Below, piece after piece: positions 7,759-14,669 of a DNA stretch of 19,861 bases. Position numbers and translations under genes: made by a program. The DNA comes from RGIG5612 sp964579345 (GTDB lineage Bacteria > Bacillota > Clostridia > Lachnospirales > Lachnospiraceae). Every line of letters starts with the position of its first letter. The first letter of the stretch is position 1. The DNA lies in NCBI GenBank assembly GCA_964579345.1, contig CAZOHB010000030.1, forward strand, positions 1 to 19,861. The letters run 5' to 3'. The notes below the pieces were generated by a model. The model ran no database searches, was not told where the DNA came from, and was given only the letters and a program-made list of their open reading frames with translations.

Positions 7759-7820
7759 GACAGTTGATCCATTTGAAATAACTTTACCCTCCTGACACCG
7801 AAATGAAACTTGAGGTGAAA

Positions 7821-7886
7821 GACGCGGTAGCTTTTATTAGCAGCTTTATTTGCCGTGTTCTTTTGGAGGGACGCGGCAGTTTTTTT
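7821..7886 (+). promoter_or_regulatory. Transcription attenuator before hydF: terminator with competing antiterminator arm
   Basis: TGCCGTGT (7851-7858) pairs fully with ACGCGGCA (7871-7878), with one G-U pair, and is followed by G and seven T (7880-7886), a classic intrinsic terminator only 15 bases before the hydF start. GACGCGGTAG at 7821-7830 is a near copy of the terminator's 3' arm GACGCGGCAG at 7870-7879, so it can pair instead with 7851-7859 and block the terminator. Two mutually exclusive hairpins of this kind are the usual form of a riboswitch or protein-controlled attenuator. The upstream sequence (CACC 7796-7799 with GGTG 7814-7817) is too short for a sensor I recognise. What signal it reads is unknown. 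Confidence 0.62.
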
Positions 7887-7901
7887 AAGGAGTGAACAAT
7901 T

Positions 7902-9086
7902 ATGAGTTTAAATGCAACCGTATCGGCGGAACGTCTTCATATTGCATTTTTCGGCTGCAGAAATGCCGGGAAATCCAGCGTTGTCAATGCTGTGACAAAT
8001 CAGGAACTCTCTGTGGTTTCGGATGTGAAAGGAACAACGACAGATCCTGTCACAAAGGCGATGGAACTGCTTCCGCTCGGCCCGGTCGTGATCATTGATA
8101 CACCGGGATTTGACGATGAAGGCATGCTGGGAGAAAAGCGTGTCCTGCGCACCAAGCAGGTGTTGAACCGTACGGATATCGCGGTCCTTGTGATCGACGC
8201 AACGATCGGCATGAGTGAGATCGACAGGCAGCTGATCGATATTTTTAAAGAAAAGATGATCCCCTGGATCGTGGTCTATAACAAAAGCGATCTGCTGGAA
8301 AGCGTTCCTGCAGAAACGGAAAATGAGATCTGGACCAGCGCGGAGCAGGGAACCAATATCTTTGAACTCAAGGAAATGATCGGAAGACTCGCGCCGGTGG
8401 AAGATCCGGAACATCGTCTTCTGAAAGGACTGGTGGACCCGAATGATGTGATCGTTCTGGTCTGTCCGATTGATGAATCTGCGCCGAAGGGCAGACTGAT
8501 CCTTCCGCAGCAGCAGGCGGTCAGGGATGTTCTGGATATGGGCGGCATCGCGATCGTCTGCCGGGAGTTTGAACTGAAGGCGACGCTTGCAAGCCTGGCG
8601 AAAAAACCGCGGATCGTGATCACGGACAGCCAGGCCTTTACCGAGGTTTCCGAAGATACACCGCTTGATATTCCGCTGACTTCTTTCTCGATCCTTATGG
8701 CCCGTTATAAAGGATTCCTGGAGACCGCACTTAAGGGAGCGGAGGCGATCGATCAGCTGAAGGACGGCGACCTCATCCTGATGGCGGAAGGCTGTACGCA
8801 TCACCGGCAGTGTTATGACATCGGAACCTATAAGATCCCGCACTGGCTGATGAACCATACCGGAAAGCAGCTGCAGATCGAGACCTGCTCCGGCAGGGAC
8901 TTTCCGGAGGACCTTTCCCGCTATGCGATGATCATCCACTGCGGCGGATGCATGCTGACGGAGAGAGATGTAAGATACCGGATGAAATGTGCGGTCGATC
9001 AGAACGTGCCGTTCCTGAATTACGGAACGATCATTGCAAAGATGAAAGGTGCGCTGGACAGAGCCGTTTCCTGTCTGCCGGATTAA
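7902..9086 (+). CDS. hydF: [FeFe]-hydrogenase maturation GTPase HydF
   Basis: HydF is the scaffold on which the two-iron subcluster of the hydrogenase H-cluster is assembled before transfer to apo-hydrogenase. The 394-residue protein has a GTPase domain with P-loop GCRNAGKSS (18-26), the GTTTDP switch near 44-49, DTPG (66-69) and NKSD (127-130). The C-terminal part carries the iron-sulfur ligands of the family, C298-T-H300 and HCGGC with C347 and C350, separated by 45 residues as in other HydF proteins. The start has a good ribosome binding site AAGGAG (7887-7892) immediately after the T-run of the attenuator. hydE follows after a short gap; hydG is not in the window. Confidence 0.96.
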   Translation: MSLNATVSAERLHIAFFGCRNAGKSSVVNAVTNQELSVVSDVKGTTTDPVTKAMELLPLGPVVIIDTPGFDDEGMLGEKRVLRTKQVLNRTDIAVLVIDATIGMSEIDRQLIDIFKEKMIPWIVVYNKSDLLESVPAETENEIWTSAEQGTNIFELKEMIGRLAPVEDPEHRLLKGLVDPNDVIVLVCPIDESAPKGRLILPQQQAVRDVLDMGGIAIVCREFELKATLASLAKKPRIVITDSQAFTEVSEDTPLDIPLTSFSILMARYKGFLETALKGAEAIDQLKDGDLILMAEGCTHHRQCYDIGTYKIPHWLMNHTGKQLQIETCSGRDFPEDLSRYAMIIHCGGCMLTERDVRYRMKCAVDQNVPFLNYGTIIAKMKGALDRAVSCLPD

Positions 9087-9106
9087 ATGTAATAAGGATC
9101 ATTATT

Positions 9107-10159
9107 ATGGATAGTAGATTAAAAGATATTATAAATAAACTGATCACGAAGCATGCGCTTGAAACAGACGAATATCGTCTGCTGATCGAAGGCCGTGATC
9201 CGGAGATCGCGGAGCTTCTTGCGAAAGAGGCCGTTAAGACTGCTACCGGGATTTACGGGAAGGAGATCTTTCTGCGCGGGCTGATCGAGATCAGCAATAT
9301 CTGTAAAAACGACTGCTATTACTGCGGGATCCGCAGGAGCAACCGAAACTGCGAACGCTACCGGCTTTCTTCGGATGAGATCCTTGACTGCGCGGATCTC
9401 GGCTATCAGCTGGGCTACCGTACGATCGTTATGCAGGGAGGAGAAGATGGCTTCTTTACGGATGCAGTCGTCTGCGACCTGGTTAGAAAGATCAAGGAGA
9501 AACATCCTGATACAGCCGTGACCTTATCACTTGGCGAACGGAGCAGGGAAAGTTATCAGGCCATGTTTGATGCCGGTGCGGACCGCTATCTTCTCCGGCA
9601 CGAAACGGCAAATGAAGCACATTACGGAAAACTGCATCCGGAGCAGATGAGCTGGCAGCGGCGTATGAACTGCCTGCAGGATCTGCGCGAGATCGGCTAT
9701 CAGGTCGGCGCCGGGATGATGGTCGGCTCTCCGTTTCAGACGACACAGTATCTTGCAGAAGATCTGAAATTTATAGAAACGTTCAAACCGGACATGTGCG
9801 GGATCGGGCCGTTCATTCCGCATCATGACACGCCGTTTAAAGATGAACCGGCAGGAACGCTGGAGCTGACCTGTTTTCTGCTCAGTGTGATCCGCCTGAT
9901 CCATCCTCCGGTCCTGCTTCCGGCCACGACGGCACTTGGCACGATCGATCCGCTGGGAAGGGAAAAAGGCGTCCTTTCCGGAGCGAATGTTATCATGCCG
10001 AATCTGTCTCCTGTAGATGTCAGAAAACAATACGAACTCTACGATAACAAGATCTGCACCGGCGAAGAGTCCGCAGAGTGCAGAGGCTGCCTTGAGGCTC
10101 GCATGAAATCAATCGGCTATGAGATCTCACACAGCAGGGGAGATGTAAAAAAAGCATAA
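9107..10159 (+). CDS. hydE: [FeFe]-hydrogenase maturation radical SAM enzyme HydE
   Basis: HydE is a radical S-adenosylmethionine enzyme acting in synthesis of the H-cluster two-iron unit. In 350 residues the radical SAM motif CxxxCxxC appears as CKNDCYYC with C66, C70 and C73, followed by GIRRSNRNCERYRLS. Three C-terminal cysteines (C317, C325, C328, spaced x7 and x2) match the additional, non-essential cluster site described for Thermotoga HydE. The open frame extends upstream to 8948 inside hydF, but AAGGA at 9094-9098 lies 8 bases before the ATG at 9107, which also gives the normal length. It forms a unit with hydF; biotin synthase is the nearest alternative and is less likely given the neighbour. 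Confidence 0.94.
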   Translation: MDSRLKDIINKLITKHALETDEYRLLIEGRDPEIAELLAKEAVKTATGIYGKEIFLRGLIEISNICKNDCYYCGIRRSNRNCERYRLSSDEILDCADLGYQLGYRTIVMQGGEDGFFTDAVVCDLVRKIKEKHPDTAVTLSLGERSRESYQAMFDAGADRYLLRHETANEAHYGKLHPEQMSWQRRMNCLQDLREIGYQVGAGMMVGSPFQTTQYLAEDLKFIETFKPDMCGIGPFIPHHDTPFKDEPAGTLELTCFLLSVIRLIHPPVLLPATTALGTIDPLGREKGVLSGANVIMPNLSPVDVRKQYELYDNKICTGEESAECRGCLEARMKSIGYEISHSRGDVKKA

Positions 10160-10188
10160 CCGAAGCGGGACGAAACATGAAAAAACTT

Positions 10189-10257
10189 TCCTTTGCTGTG
10201 GCAAGCTTTGCGGATATCTGCTATATTCATTCAGAAGAATATCGAACCAGCAAAGGA
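10189..10257 (+). promoter_or_regulatory. Inverted repeat and promoter candidate before the pyruvate kinase gene
   Basis: TCCTTTGCTG (10189-10198) is perfectly complementary to CAGCAAAGGA (10248-10257), which contains the AAAGGA ribosome binding site of the pyruvate kinase gene. Inside, ATATTC (10223-10228) pairs with GAATAT (10237-10242). An extended -10 element TG-C-TATATT occurs at 10219-10227, with start near 10234. If transcription comes from hydE, the RNA stem could hide the ribosome binding site; if it starts at 10234, the 5' arm is absent from the RNA. A 27-codon frame (10177-10260) ends 4 bases before the start codon. Confidence 0.4.
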
Positions 10258-10264
10258 TAAACAT

Positions 10265-11677
10265 ATGAGAAAAACAAAGATCATCTGTACAATCGGACCT
10301 GCAAGTGAAAGCGAAGAGATTCTGGAGCAAATGATCCTGGCCGGAATGGATGTGGCCAGACTGAATTTTTCGCACGGCACCTATGAAGAAATGCAGAAAA
10401 AGATCGATACGATCAAACGTGTACGGGAACGGATGAAGGCTCCGATCCCGATCATGCTCGATACCAAAGGCCCGGAATACCGGGTCGGAACATTTCGAAA
10501 CGAAAAAGTCACATTGGAAGACGGACAGCTCTTTACTCTGACGCCGGAAGCGGTGGAAGGAACGGAAGAAAGAGTGTCTGTCAGTTATGCCCGCCTCGCG
10601 GAGGAGCTTGTGGTCGGAGACCGGATCCTCGTCAATGACGGGCTGATCGAATTGCAGGTGGAAGAGATCTGCGGACTGGAGATCCGCTGCCGCGTTCTCG
10701 AAGGCGGTGTCCTTTCCAACCGGAAGAGCATGAATTTTCCGGGCAAGGTCATGAGCCATGAATTCCTGAGTGAAAAAGATAAAGAAGATCTGCTGTTCGG
10801 CATTCGCAACGGAATTGATTTTGTGGCGGCATCCTTTGTTTCAACGAAAGAGAATATCCTGGATATGCGCGCCTTTCTGGATGAAAACGGGGGAGCGGAT
10901 ATCAGCATCGTTGCAAAGATCGAAAACCGGGCGGGCGTGGATAATCTCGAAAGTATTCTCGATGTGGTTTCCGGTATCATGGTCGCAAGAGGCGATCTCG
11001 GTGTTGAGATTCCGTTTGTTGAAGTTCCTGCAATTCAGAAACGCCTGATCCAGCGCTGCCGCTACCGTGGAAAACGGGTAGTCACGGCAACGGAAATGCT
11101 GGAATCCATGATCACAAACAGCCGTCCGACAAGAGCGGAAGCCTCTGATGTAGCGAATGCCGTTTATGAAGGCACGTCGCTGATCATGCTTTCGGGAGAG
11201 ACTGCAAGTGGAGAACACCCGGTAGAAGCTGTAAAAACGATGGCGGCGATCGCCGAATATACGGAAAGCCAGATCGATTACACACAGTGGTTTCAGAAGA
11301 CGGAATACCAGATCAAAAACACGCTGGATTCCATCAGTCATGCGACCTGTGCGATGGCAGTCGATGTCAATGCAAAATGTATCGTTGTAAACTCCATTAC
11401 GGGACAGACCGCAAAAATGATCAGCCGTTTCCGCTGTCCGGCGCCAATCATCGGAGCTACAACGGATGAAAAAGTATGGCGGAGATTAAACATCAGCTGG
11501 GCCGTCCGTCCGGTTCTTTCCGAAGTGTATGAAAGCCAGCCGGAAATGTTTGCCAACGGACTGAAGGCTGCGATCGAAGAGCTGCATCTTGCGCCCGGGG
11601 ACAAGGTCGTTATGACAGGCGGGGATATTAACGGCACGCCGGGAAACACCAATGTCATCCGCATCGAAACATGTTAG
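10265..11677 (+). CDS. pyk: Pyruvate kinase
   Basis: The enzyme converts phosphoenolpyruvate and ADP to pyruvate and ATP. The 470-residue chain has the expected order of motifs: KIICTIGPAS at the start, ARLNFSHG (31-38), MLDTKGPE (64-71), AKIENRAGVDN with catalytic K218, VARGDLGVEIP (240-250), SRPTRAEASDVANAV (286-300) and LSGETASGEHPVEAV (309-323). It lacks the extra C-terminal PEP-utiliser domain of Bacillus-type enzymes. Unusual points are TATEMLESM where most family members have T-x-QMLESM or close, and GPEYRVG in place of GPEIRTG. The frame runs upstream to 10193, but the ATG at 10265 with AAAGGA at 10252-10257 gives the family's N-terminus. It may be a second, diverged pyruvate kinase of the organism. 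Confidence 0.9.
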   Translation: MRKTKIICTIGPASESEEILEQMILAGMDVARLNFSHGTYEEMQKKIDTIKRVRERMKAPIPIMLDTKGPEYRVGTFRNEKVTLEDGQLFTLTPEAVEGTEERVSVSYARLAEELVVGDRILVNDGLIELQVEEICGLEIRCRVLEGGVLSNRKSMNFPGKVMSHEFLSEKDKEDLLFGIRNGIDFVAASFVSTKENILDMRAFLDENGGADISIVAKIENRAGVDNLESILDVVSGIMVARGDLGVEIPFVEVPAIQKRLIQRCRYRGKRVVTATEMLESMITNSRPTRAEASDVANAVYEGTSLIMLSGETASGEHPVEAVKTMAAIAEYTESQIDYTQWFQKTEYQIKNTLDSISHATCAMAVDVNAKCIVVNSITGQTAKMISRFRCPAPIIGATTDEKVWRRLNISWAVRPVLSEVYESQPEMFANGLKAAIEELHLAPGDKVVMTGGDINGTPGNTNVIRIETC

Positions 11678-11680
11678 AAT
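11652..11680 (+). promoter_or_regulatory. Promoter giving a leaderless transcript of the decarboxylase gene
   Basis: A -35-like ATGTCA (11652-11657), a 17-base spacer and an extended -10 TGT-TAGAAT (11672-11680) lie at the end of the pyruvate kinase gene. Only 8 bases separate the -10 hexamer from the ATG at 11689, so transcription should start at or 1-2 bases before the start codon. No ribosome binding site is visible before that ATG. Confidence 0.45.
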
Positions 11681-11688
11681 AAAACACG

Positions 11689-13035
11689 ATGAGAGAACAT
11701 TTATACGATCGTTTAATTGAATATGCAAAATCCGGTATCTATCCGTTCTGTATGCCGGGCCATAAAAGAAACTTTCGCATTCCGGGTGTGGAAAATCCGT
11801 ATGATCTGGACATCACAGAAGTGGACGGCTTTGACAATCTGCACGATCCTTCCGGGATCCTGAAAGAGATGCAGGAAAGACTGCAGGAAGTCTACGGTGT
11901 CTCGCATGTCTTTCCGTCTGTGAACGGCAGCAGTGCAGGTGTTCTGGCTGCGGTATCTTCCGTGCCGGCAGGCGGTGCTGTCTGCGTCGCAAGAAACTGC
12001 CATAAGTCTGTTTTTGACGCCGTGTCAATCGGCGGAAGAAAAGTTTACTATCTGTATCCGGAGGAAGTGATCCCGGACAGTATGATCTACGGAGGCGTCA
12101 GTCCGGAAGAAGTGGAGCGGCTTCTCCAGCGCCACAGTCATATTCGTGCGGTTGTCATTTCTTCTCCGACTTATGAAGGTTTCCTTTCAGACGTCAAAAC
12201 CCTTGCGAAGACAGTACATAAATATAATGCGCTGCTGATCGTTGACGAGGCGCACGGAGCCCACATGCCGTACCACAATGACTTTCCGGTATCGGCCATT
12301 TATCTGGGCGCGGATATCGTTGTGCAGAGTCTGCATAAGACCCTGCCTTCGCTGAATCAGACGGCGCTGGTCTTTGTGAACGATGATCCGGAACTGGCAA
12401 GAAAAGTACAGCGCAATCTCAGTATTTTTACCACGACATCCCCTTCGTACGGCCTGCTTGCATCCATCGAATATTGTGTGGAATGGTGTGTGGACAACGA
12501 AGAGGAATTCAATGAATATACCCGGCTTCTCAGCTTATTCCGTGAGCGCCTTGCTTCGCTTTCTGCCGTACGGCTGCTTGGAAAAGAGCTGATCGGGACA
12601 TGTGCGATCTATGATGTCGATCCTTCCAAACTTGTTTTTGTCAGCGACAGTCTTCCGGGCAGTGATCTCAGCCGCTATCTGCTGAAAGAGCATAAGCTGC
12701 AGATGGAAGCAGCCGGTCCGAAGCATGTGCTTGGGATGACAAGCGTGATGGATACGGAGGATGGATTTAAGCGGCTGTATAAAGCGATGGCGGAAGCTGT
12801 GAAGATCAAAAGCTATCCGGCAGATCCGGTTTACAGCGAAAAGCAGCTTGAGCGGATCGCGATCGAATCGCTCGCGAAAGTCGGGCATGTATATAAAGAT
12901 TTTATTTACCTGTATCCGCCCGGATGTCCGATCATCGCTCCGGGGGAGATTTACACGGAAGAGATCCGGGAACGGATCCGCAGCTATATTGATCAGGGAC
13001 TGGAAGTAATCGAATGGGAAAGATCTATTTTTTAA
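11689..13035 (+). CDS. PLP-dependent Orn/Lys/Arg decarboxylase family protein (YaaO/SpeA type)
   Basis: This 448-residue protein belongs to the fold type I decarboxylases that act on lysine, arginine or ornithine. The N-terminus has FCMPGHKRN (20-28) and the NGSSAG segment (79-84). DEAHGAH (186-192) and the Schiff-base lysine K217 in QSLHKTLPSLNQTA follow, as in the short Bacillus forms without the wing domain. Substrate cannot be decided from the sequence. The order decarboxylase, nucleotide kinase, holB, yaaT, methyltransferase, rsmI mirrors the Bacillus yaaO region, where the corresponding gene is yaaO. The start codon has no ribosome binding site and sits 8 bases after an extended -10 promoter. 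Its 3' end overlaps the next gene by 22 bases. Confidence 0.88.
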   Translation: MREHLYDRLIEYAKSGIYPFCMPGHKRNFRIPGVENPYDLDITEVDGFDNLHDPSGILKEMQERLQEVYGVSHVFPSVNGSSAGVLAAVSSVPAGGAVCVARNCHKSVFDAVSIGGRKVYYLYPEEVIPDSMIYGGVSPEEVERLLQRHSHIRAVVISSPTYEGFLSDVKTLAKTVHKYNALLIVDEAHGAHMPYHNDFPVSAIYLGADIVVQSLHKTLPSLNQTALVFVNDDPELARKVQRNLSIFTTTSPSYGLLASIEYCVEWCVDNEEEFNEYTRLLSLFRERLASLSAVRLLGKELIGTCAIYDVDPSKLVFVSDSLPGSDLSRYLLKEHKLQMEAAGPKHVLGMTSVMDTEDGFKRLYKAMAEAVKIKSYPADPVYSEKQLERIAIESLAKVGHVYKDFIYLYPPGCPIIAPGEIYTEEIRERIRSYIDQGLEVIEWERSIF

Positions 13036-13610
13036 TGGGAAAAAGCGCATCCGGAAAGGATACGATCTACGCAAAACTGCTTGCGGATAAGAAACTGGGA
13101 TTAAAGCCTTATGTCGGCTATACGACAAGACCGAAAAGAGCGGGGGAAACCGAAGGGGTGGAGTACCACTTTACCACGGAGGAGGACCTGGCTTCTTTTG
13201 AGCGCGCCGGAAAGCTGATCGAAAAAAGAGTCTATCACACGGTTTACGGAGACTGGTATTACTACAGTGTCGATGATGAAAATACCGATCTGAGCCGGAA
13301 TGATTATCTGTATATCGGAACCCTGGAATCCTATGTGCCTATGCGCGCATATTACGGGGAGGAGAAGATCGTTCCGATCTATATCGAAGTGGAAGACGGG
13401 CTACGTCTGGAACGTTCGATCCGTCGGGAACGGCAGCAGAAAAACCCGGGGTATGCAGAAGTCTGCCGCCGGTTTTTAGGCGACAGTGTGGATTTCAGCG
13501 AGGAAAATCTGCAGAAAGCCGGGATCACCGTGCGCTTTGACAATACCGATCTTTCCGACTGCCTGCGAAAGATTTACAGCGACATTTTTTCTTCTGTATA
13601 TTCGGACTGA
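13014..13610 (+). CDS. Guanylate-kinase-like nucleotide kinase
   Basis: The 198-residue protein has a P-loop GKSASGKDT (9-17) and TTRPKRAGETEGVEYHF (37-53), the signature with which guanylate kinases grip GMP. The GKDT ending resembles PhnN-type ribose bisphosphokinases more than GKS/GKGT of ordinary Gmk. The YYGTP stretch following the signature in Gmk is replaced by YYYSVDD. A tract of arginines (RLERSIRRERQQ) and RRFLGDSVDF correspond to the lid and C-terminal helices. In Bacillus the position between yaaO and holB holds tmk, so a different kinase occupies the slot here. It may be a second guanylate kinase or a kinase of altered specificity. It overlaps the decarboxylase gene by 22 bases, with GGAAG as ribosome binding site. 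Confidence 0.72.
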   Translation: MGKIYFLMGKSASGKDTIYAKLLADKKLGLKPYVGYTTRPKRAGETEGVEYHFTTEEDLASFERAGKLIEKRVYHTVYGDWYYYSVDDENTDLSRNDYLYIGTLESYVPMRAYYGEEKIVPIYIEVEDGLRLERSIRRERQQKNPGYAEVCRRFLGDSVDFSEENLQKAGITVRFDNTDLSDCLRKIYSDIFSSVYSD

Positions 13611-13628
13611 CAGATTGCATGTTATATC

Positions 13629-13657
13629 TGCACAATACAGCAATTCTATGATATAAT
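13629..13657 (+). promoter_or_regulatory. Promoter giving a leaderless holB transcript
   Basis: A perfect extended -10, TGA-TATAAT (13649-13657), follows a -35-like TGCACA (13629-13634) with a 17-base spacer. The holB ATG at 13664 starts 6 bases after the -10 hexamer, where transcription itself should begin. No Shine-Dalgarno sequence precedes the ATG. Confidence 0.6.
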
Positions 13658-13663
13658 CACTCT

Positions 13664-14653
13664 ATGTGTGCATTAAAAGAACTCCTCGGAAATCAGGACC
13701 ACATCCGGCACATGAAGGAAGCGGAACGACTCGGGAAGCTTCCGCATGCGTATATCATTCACGGAGCAAAAGGCTCCGGGAAAGAGACGTTTGCGTCTTA
13801 TATGGCGGCAGCCCTGCTTTGCGACCGGGAGATCCAGTCGGCACCCTGCGGTGTCTGTCCTTCCTGCGTGAAGGCGGCCACGCATAACCATCCGGATATC
13901 ATCCGGACCTATCATGAAAAACCGGGTGTCCTTTCCGTCCAGGAAATCCGTGATCAGGTGATCAATACGATCTACACCGCGCCGTATTACGGCCCTTACA
14001 AGATCTATATCATTTCTGATGCACAGCTTTTGAATGAACATGGACAGAATGCGCTTTTAAAAACGATCGAGGAGCCTCCGGAATATGTCCTGATCTTTAT
14101 CCTCACGGATAATGCGGACGCCCTTTTGGACACGATCCGTTCAAGATGCATTCGTCTGGATATGGAAAGCCTGGATCGGGAAACGATCGAAAAGGAACTG
14201 ATTGCTTCCGGATGCGCGAAAGGCGAGGCGAAAACCTTTGCGGCTTTTGCACGGGGCAACCTCGGGATCGCGAAAGAACTTGCGGAAGGCGGTTCCCTCC
14301 GTGAAATGAAGGATGAGACCGTGAAGATCCTGAAAGCGATCAAAAAACTGGATGCGCTGGAACTTTTTCAGGCATCCGCTGAAACAGACAGAGAGAGCGG
14401 CAAAGTCGTTCTGGATATTATTTTAAAATGGTTCCGCGATGTTTTGATGATCAAAGCAGGAAGCGGAGCAGAACCCCTGTATTTTGAAAATGATAAAGCG
14501 GTGCTTAAGCGTCAGGCGGGCGAGCTTTCCTATGAAGGACTCGGACGGATCATGGACCTGATCCGGGAAAGCAGACTCCGGCTTTCGTCCGGCGTAAAAG
14601 CGGAAGCGGTTTTTGAAACGCTGTATCTTAAGATCAGGGAAGAATACAAGTAA
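13664..14653 (+). CDS. holB: DNA polymerase III subunit delta prime (HolB)
   Basis: Delta prime is the rigid part of the clamp loader that places the sliding clamp on DNA. The 329-residue protein shows KLPHAYIIHGAKGSGKET with a Walker A-like loop (34-42) and four cysteines of the zinc module (C53, C62, C65, C68). HPDII, DAQLLNEHGQNALLKTIEEPP and TIRSRC (the SRC motif of the clamp-loader AAA+ family) follow. The C-terminal helical domain is present, so the gene appears complete. The first ATG is needed to encode the family's N-terminal strand and helix (LKELLGNQDHIRHM), so no later start is preferred although this one lacks a ribosome binding site. It is followed 16 bases later by ricT, as in Bacillus. 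Confidence 0.93.
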   Translation: MCALKELLGNQDHIRHMKEAERLGKLPHAYIIHGAKGSGKETFASYMAAALLCDREIQSAPCGVCPSCVKAATHNHPDIIRTYHEKPGVLSVQEIRDQVINTIYTAPYYGPYKIYIISDAQLLNEHGQNALLKTIEEPPEYVLIFILTDNADALLDTIRSRCIRLDMESLDRETIEKELIASGCAKGEAKTFAAFARGNLGIAKELAEGGSLREMKDETVKILKAIKKLDALELFQASAETDRESGKVVLDIILKWFRDVLMIKAGSGAEPLYFENDKAVLKRQAGELSYEGLGRIMDLIRESRLRLSSGVKAEAVFETLYLKIREEYK

Positions 14654-14669
14654 TCGAAAGGAATTATTT

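Noticed and set aside
7459..7772. Two minus-strand reading frames of 66 and 75 codons across the intergenic region.
   Set aside because: They run through the arms of the palindromic element, have poor ribosome binding sites and no recognisable domain; the frames are explained by the GC-rich stems.
7796..7886. A T-box riboswitch before hydF, because AGGTGAAAGACGCGG vaguely resembles the T-box consensus and a terminator follows.
   Set aside because: The UGGN bulge and the ACCGCG part are not present, there is no specifier stem, and hydF is not an amino-acid gene. The duplicated GACGCGG arm explains the similarity better.
7908..8939. Long minus-strand frame of 343 codons opposite hydF.
   Set aside because: It is the antisense shadow of hydF, which has all expected motifs on the plus strand.
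8948..9106. N-terminal extension of hydE into hydF.
   Set aside because: It is the out-of-frame copy of the conserved hydF C-terminus, and the ATG at 9107 has a proper ribosome binding site and yields the normal HydE length.
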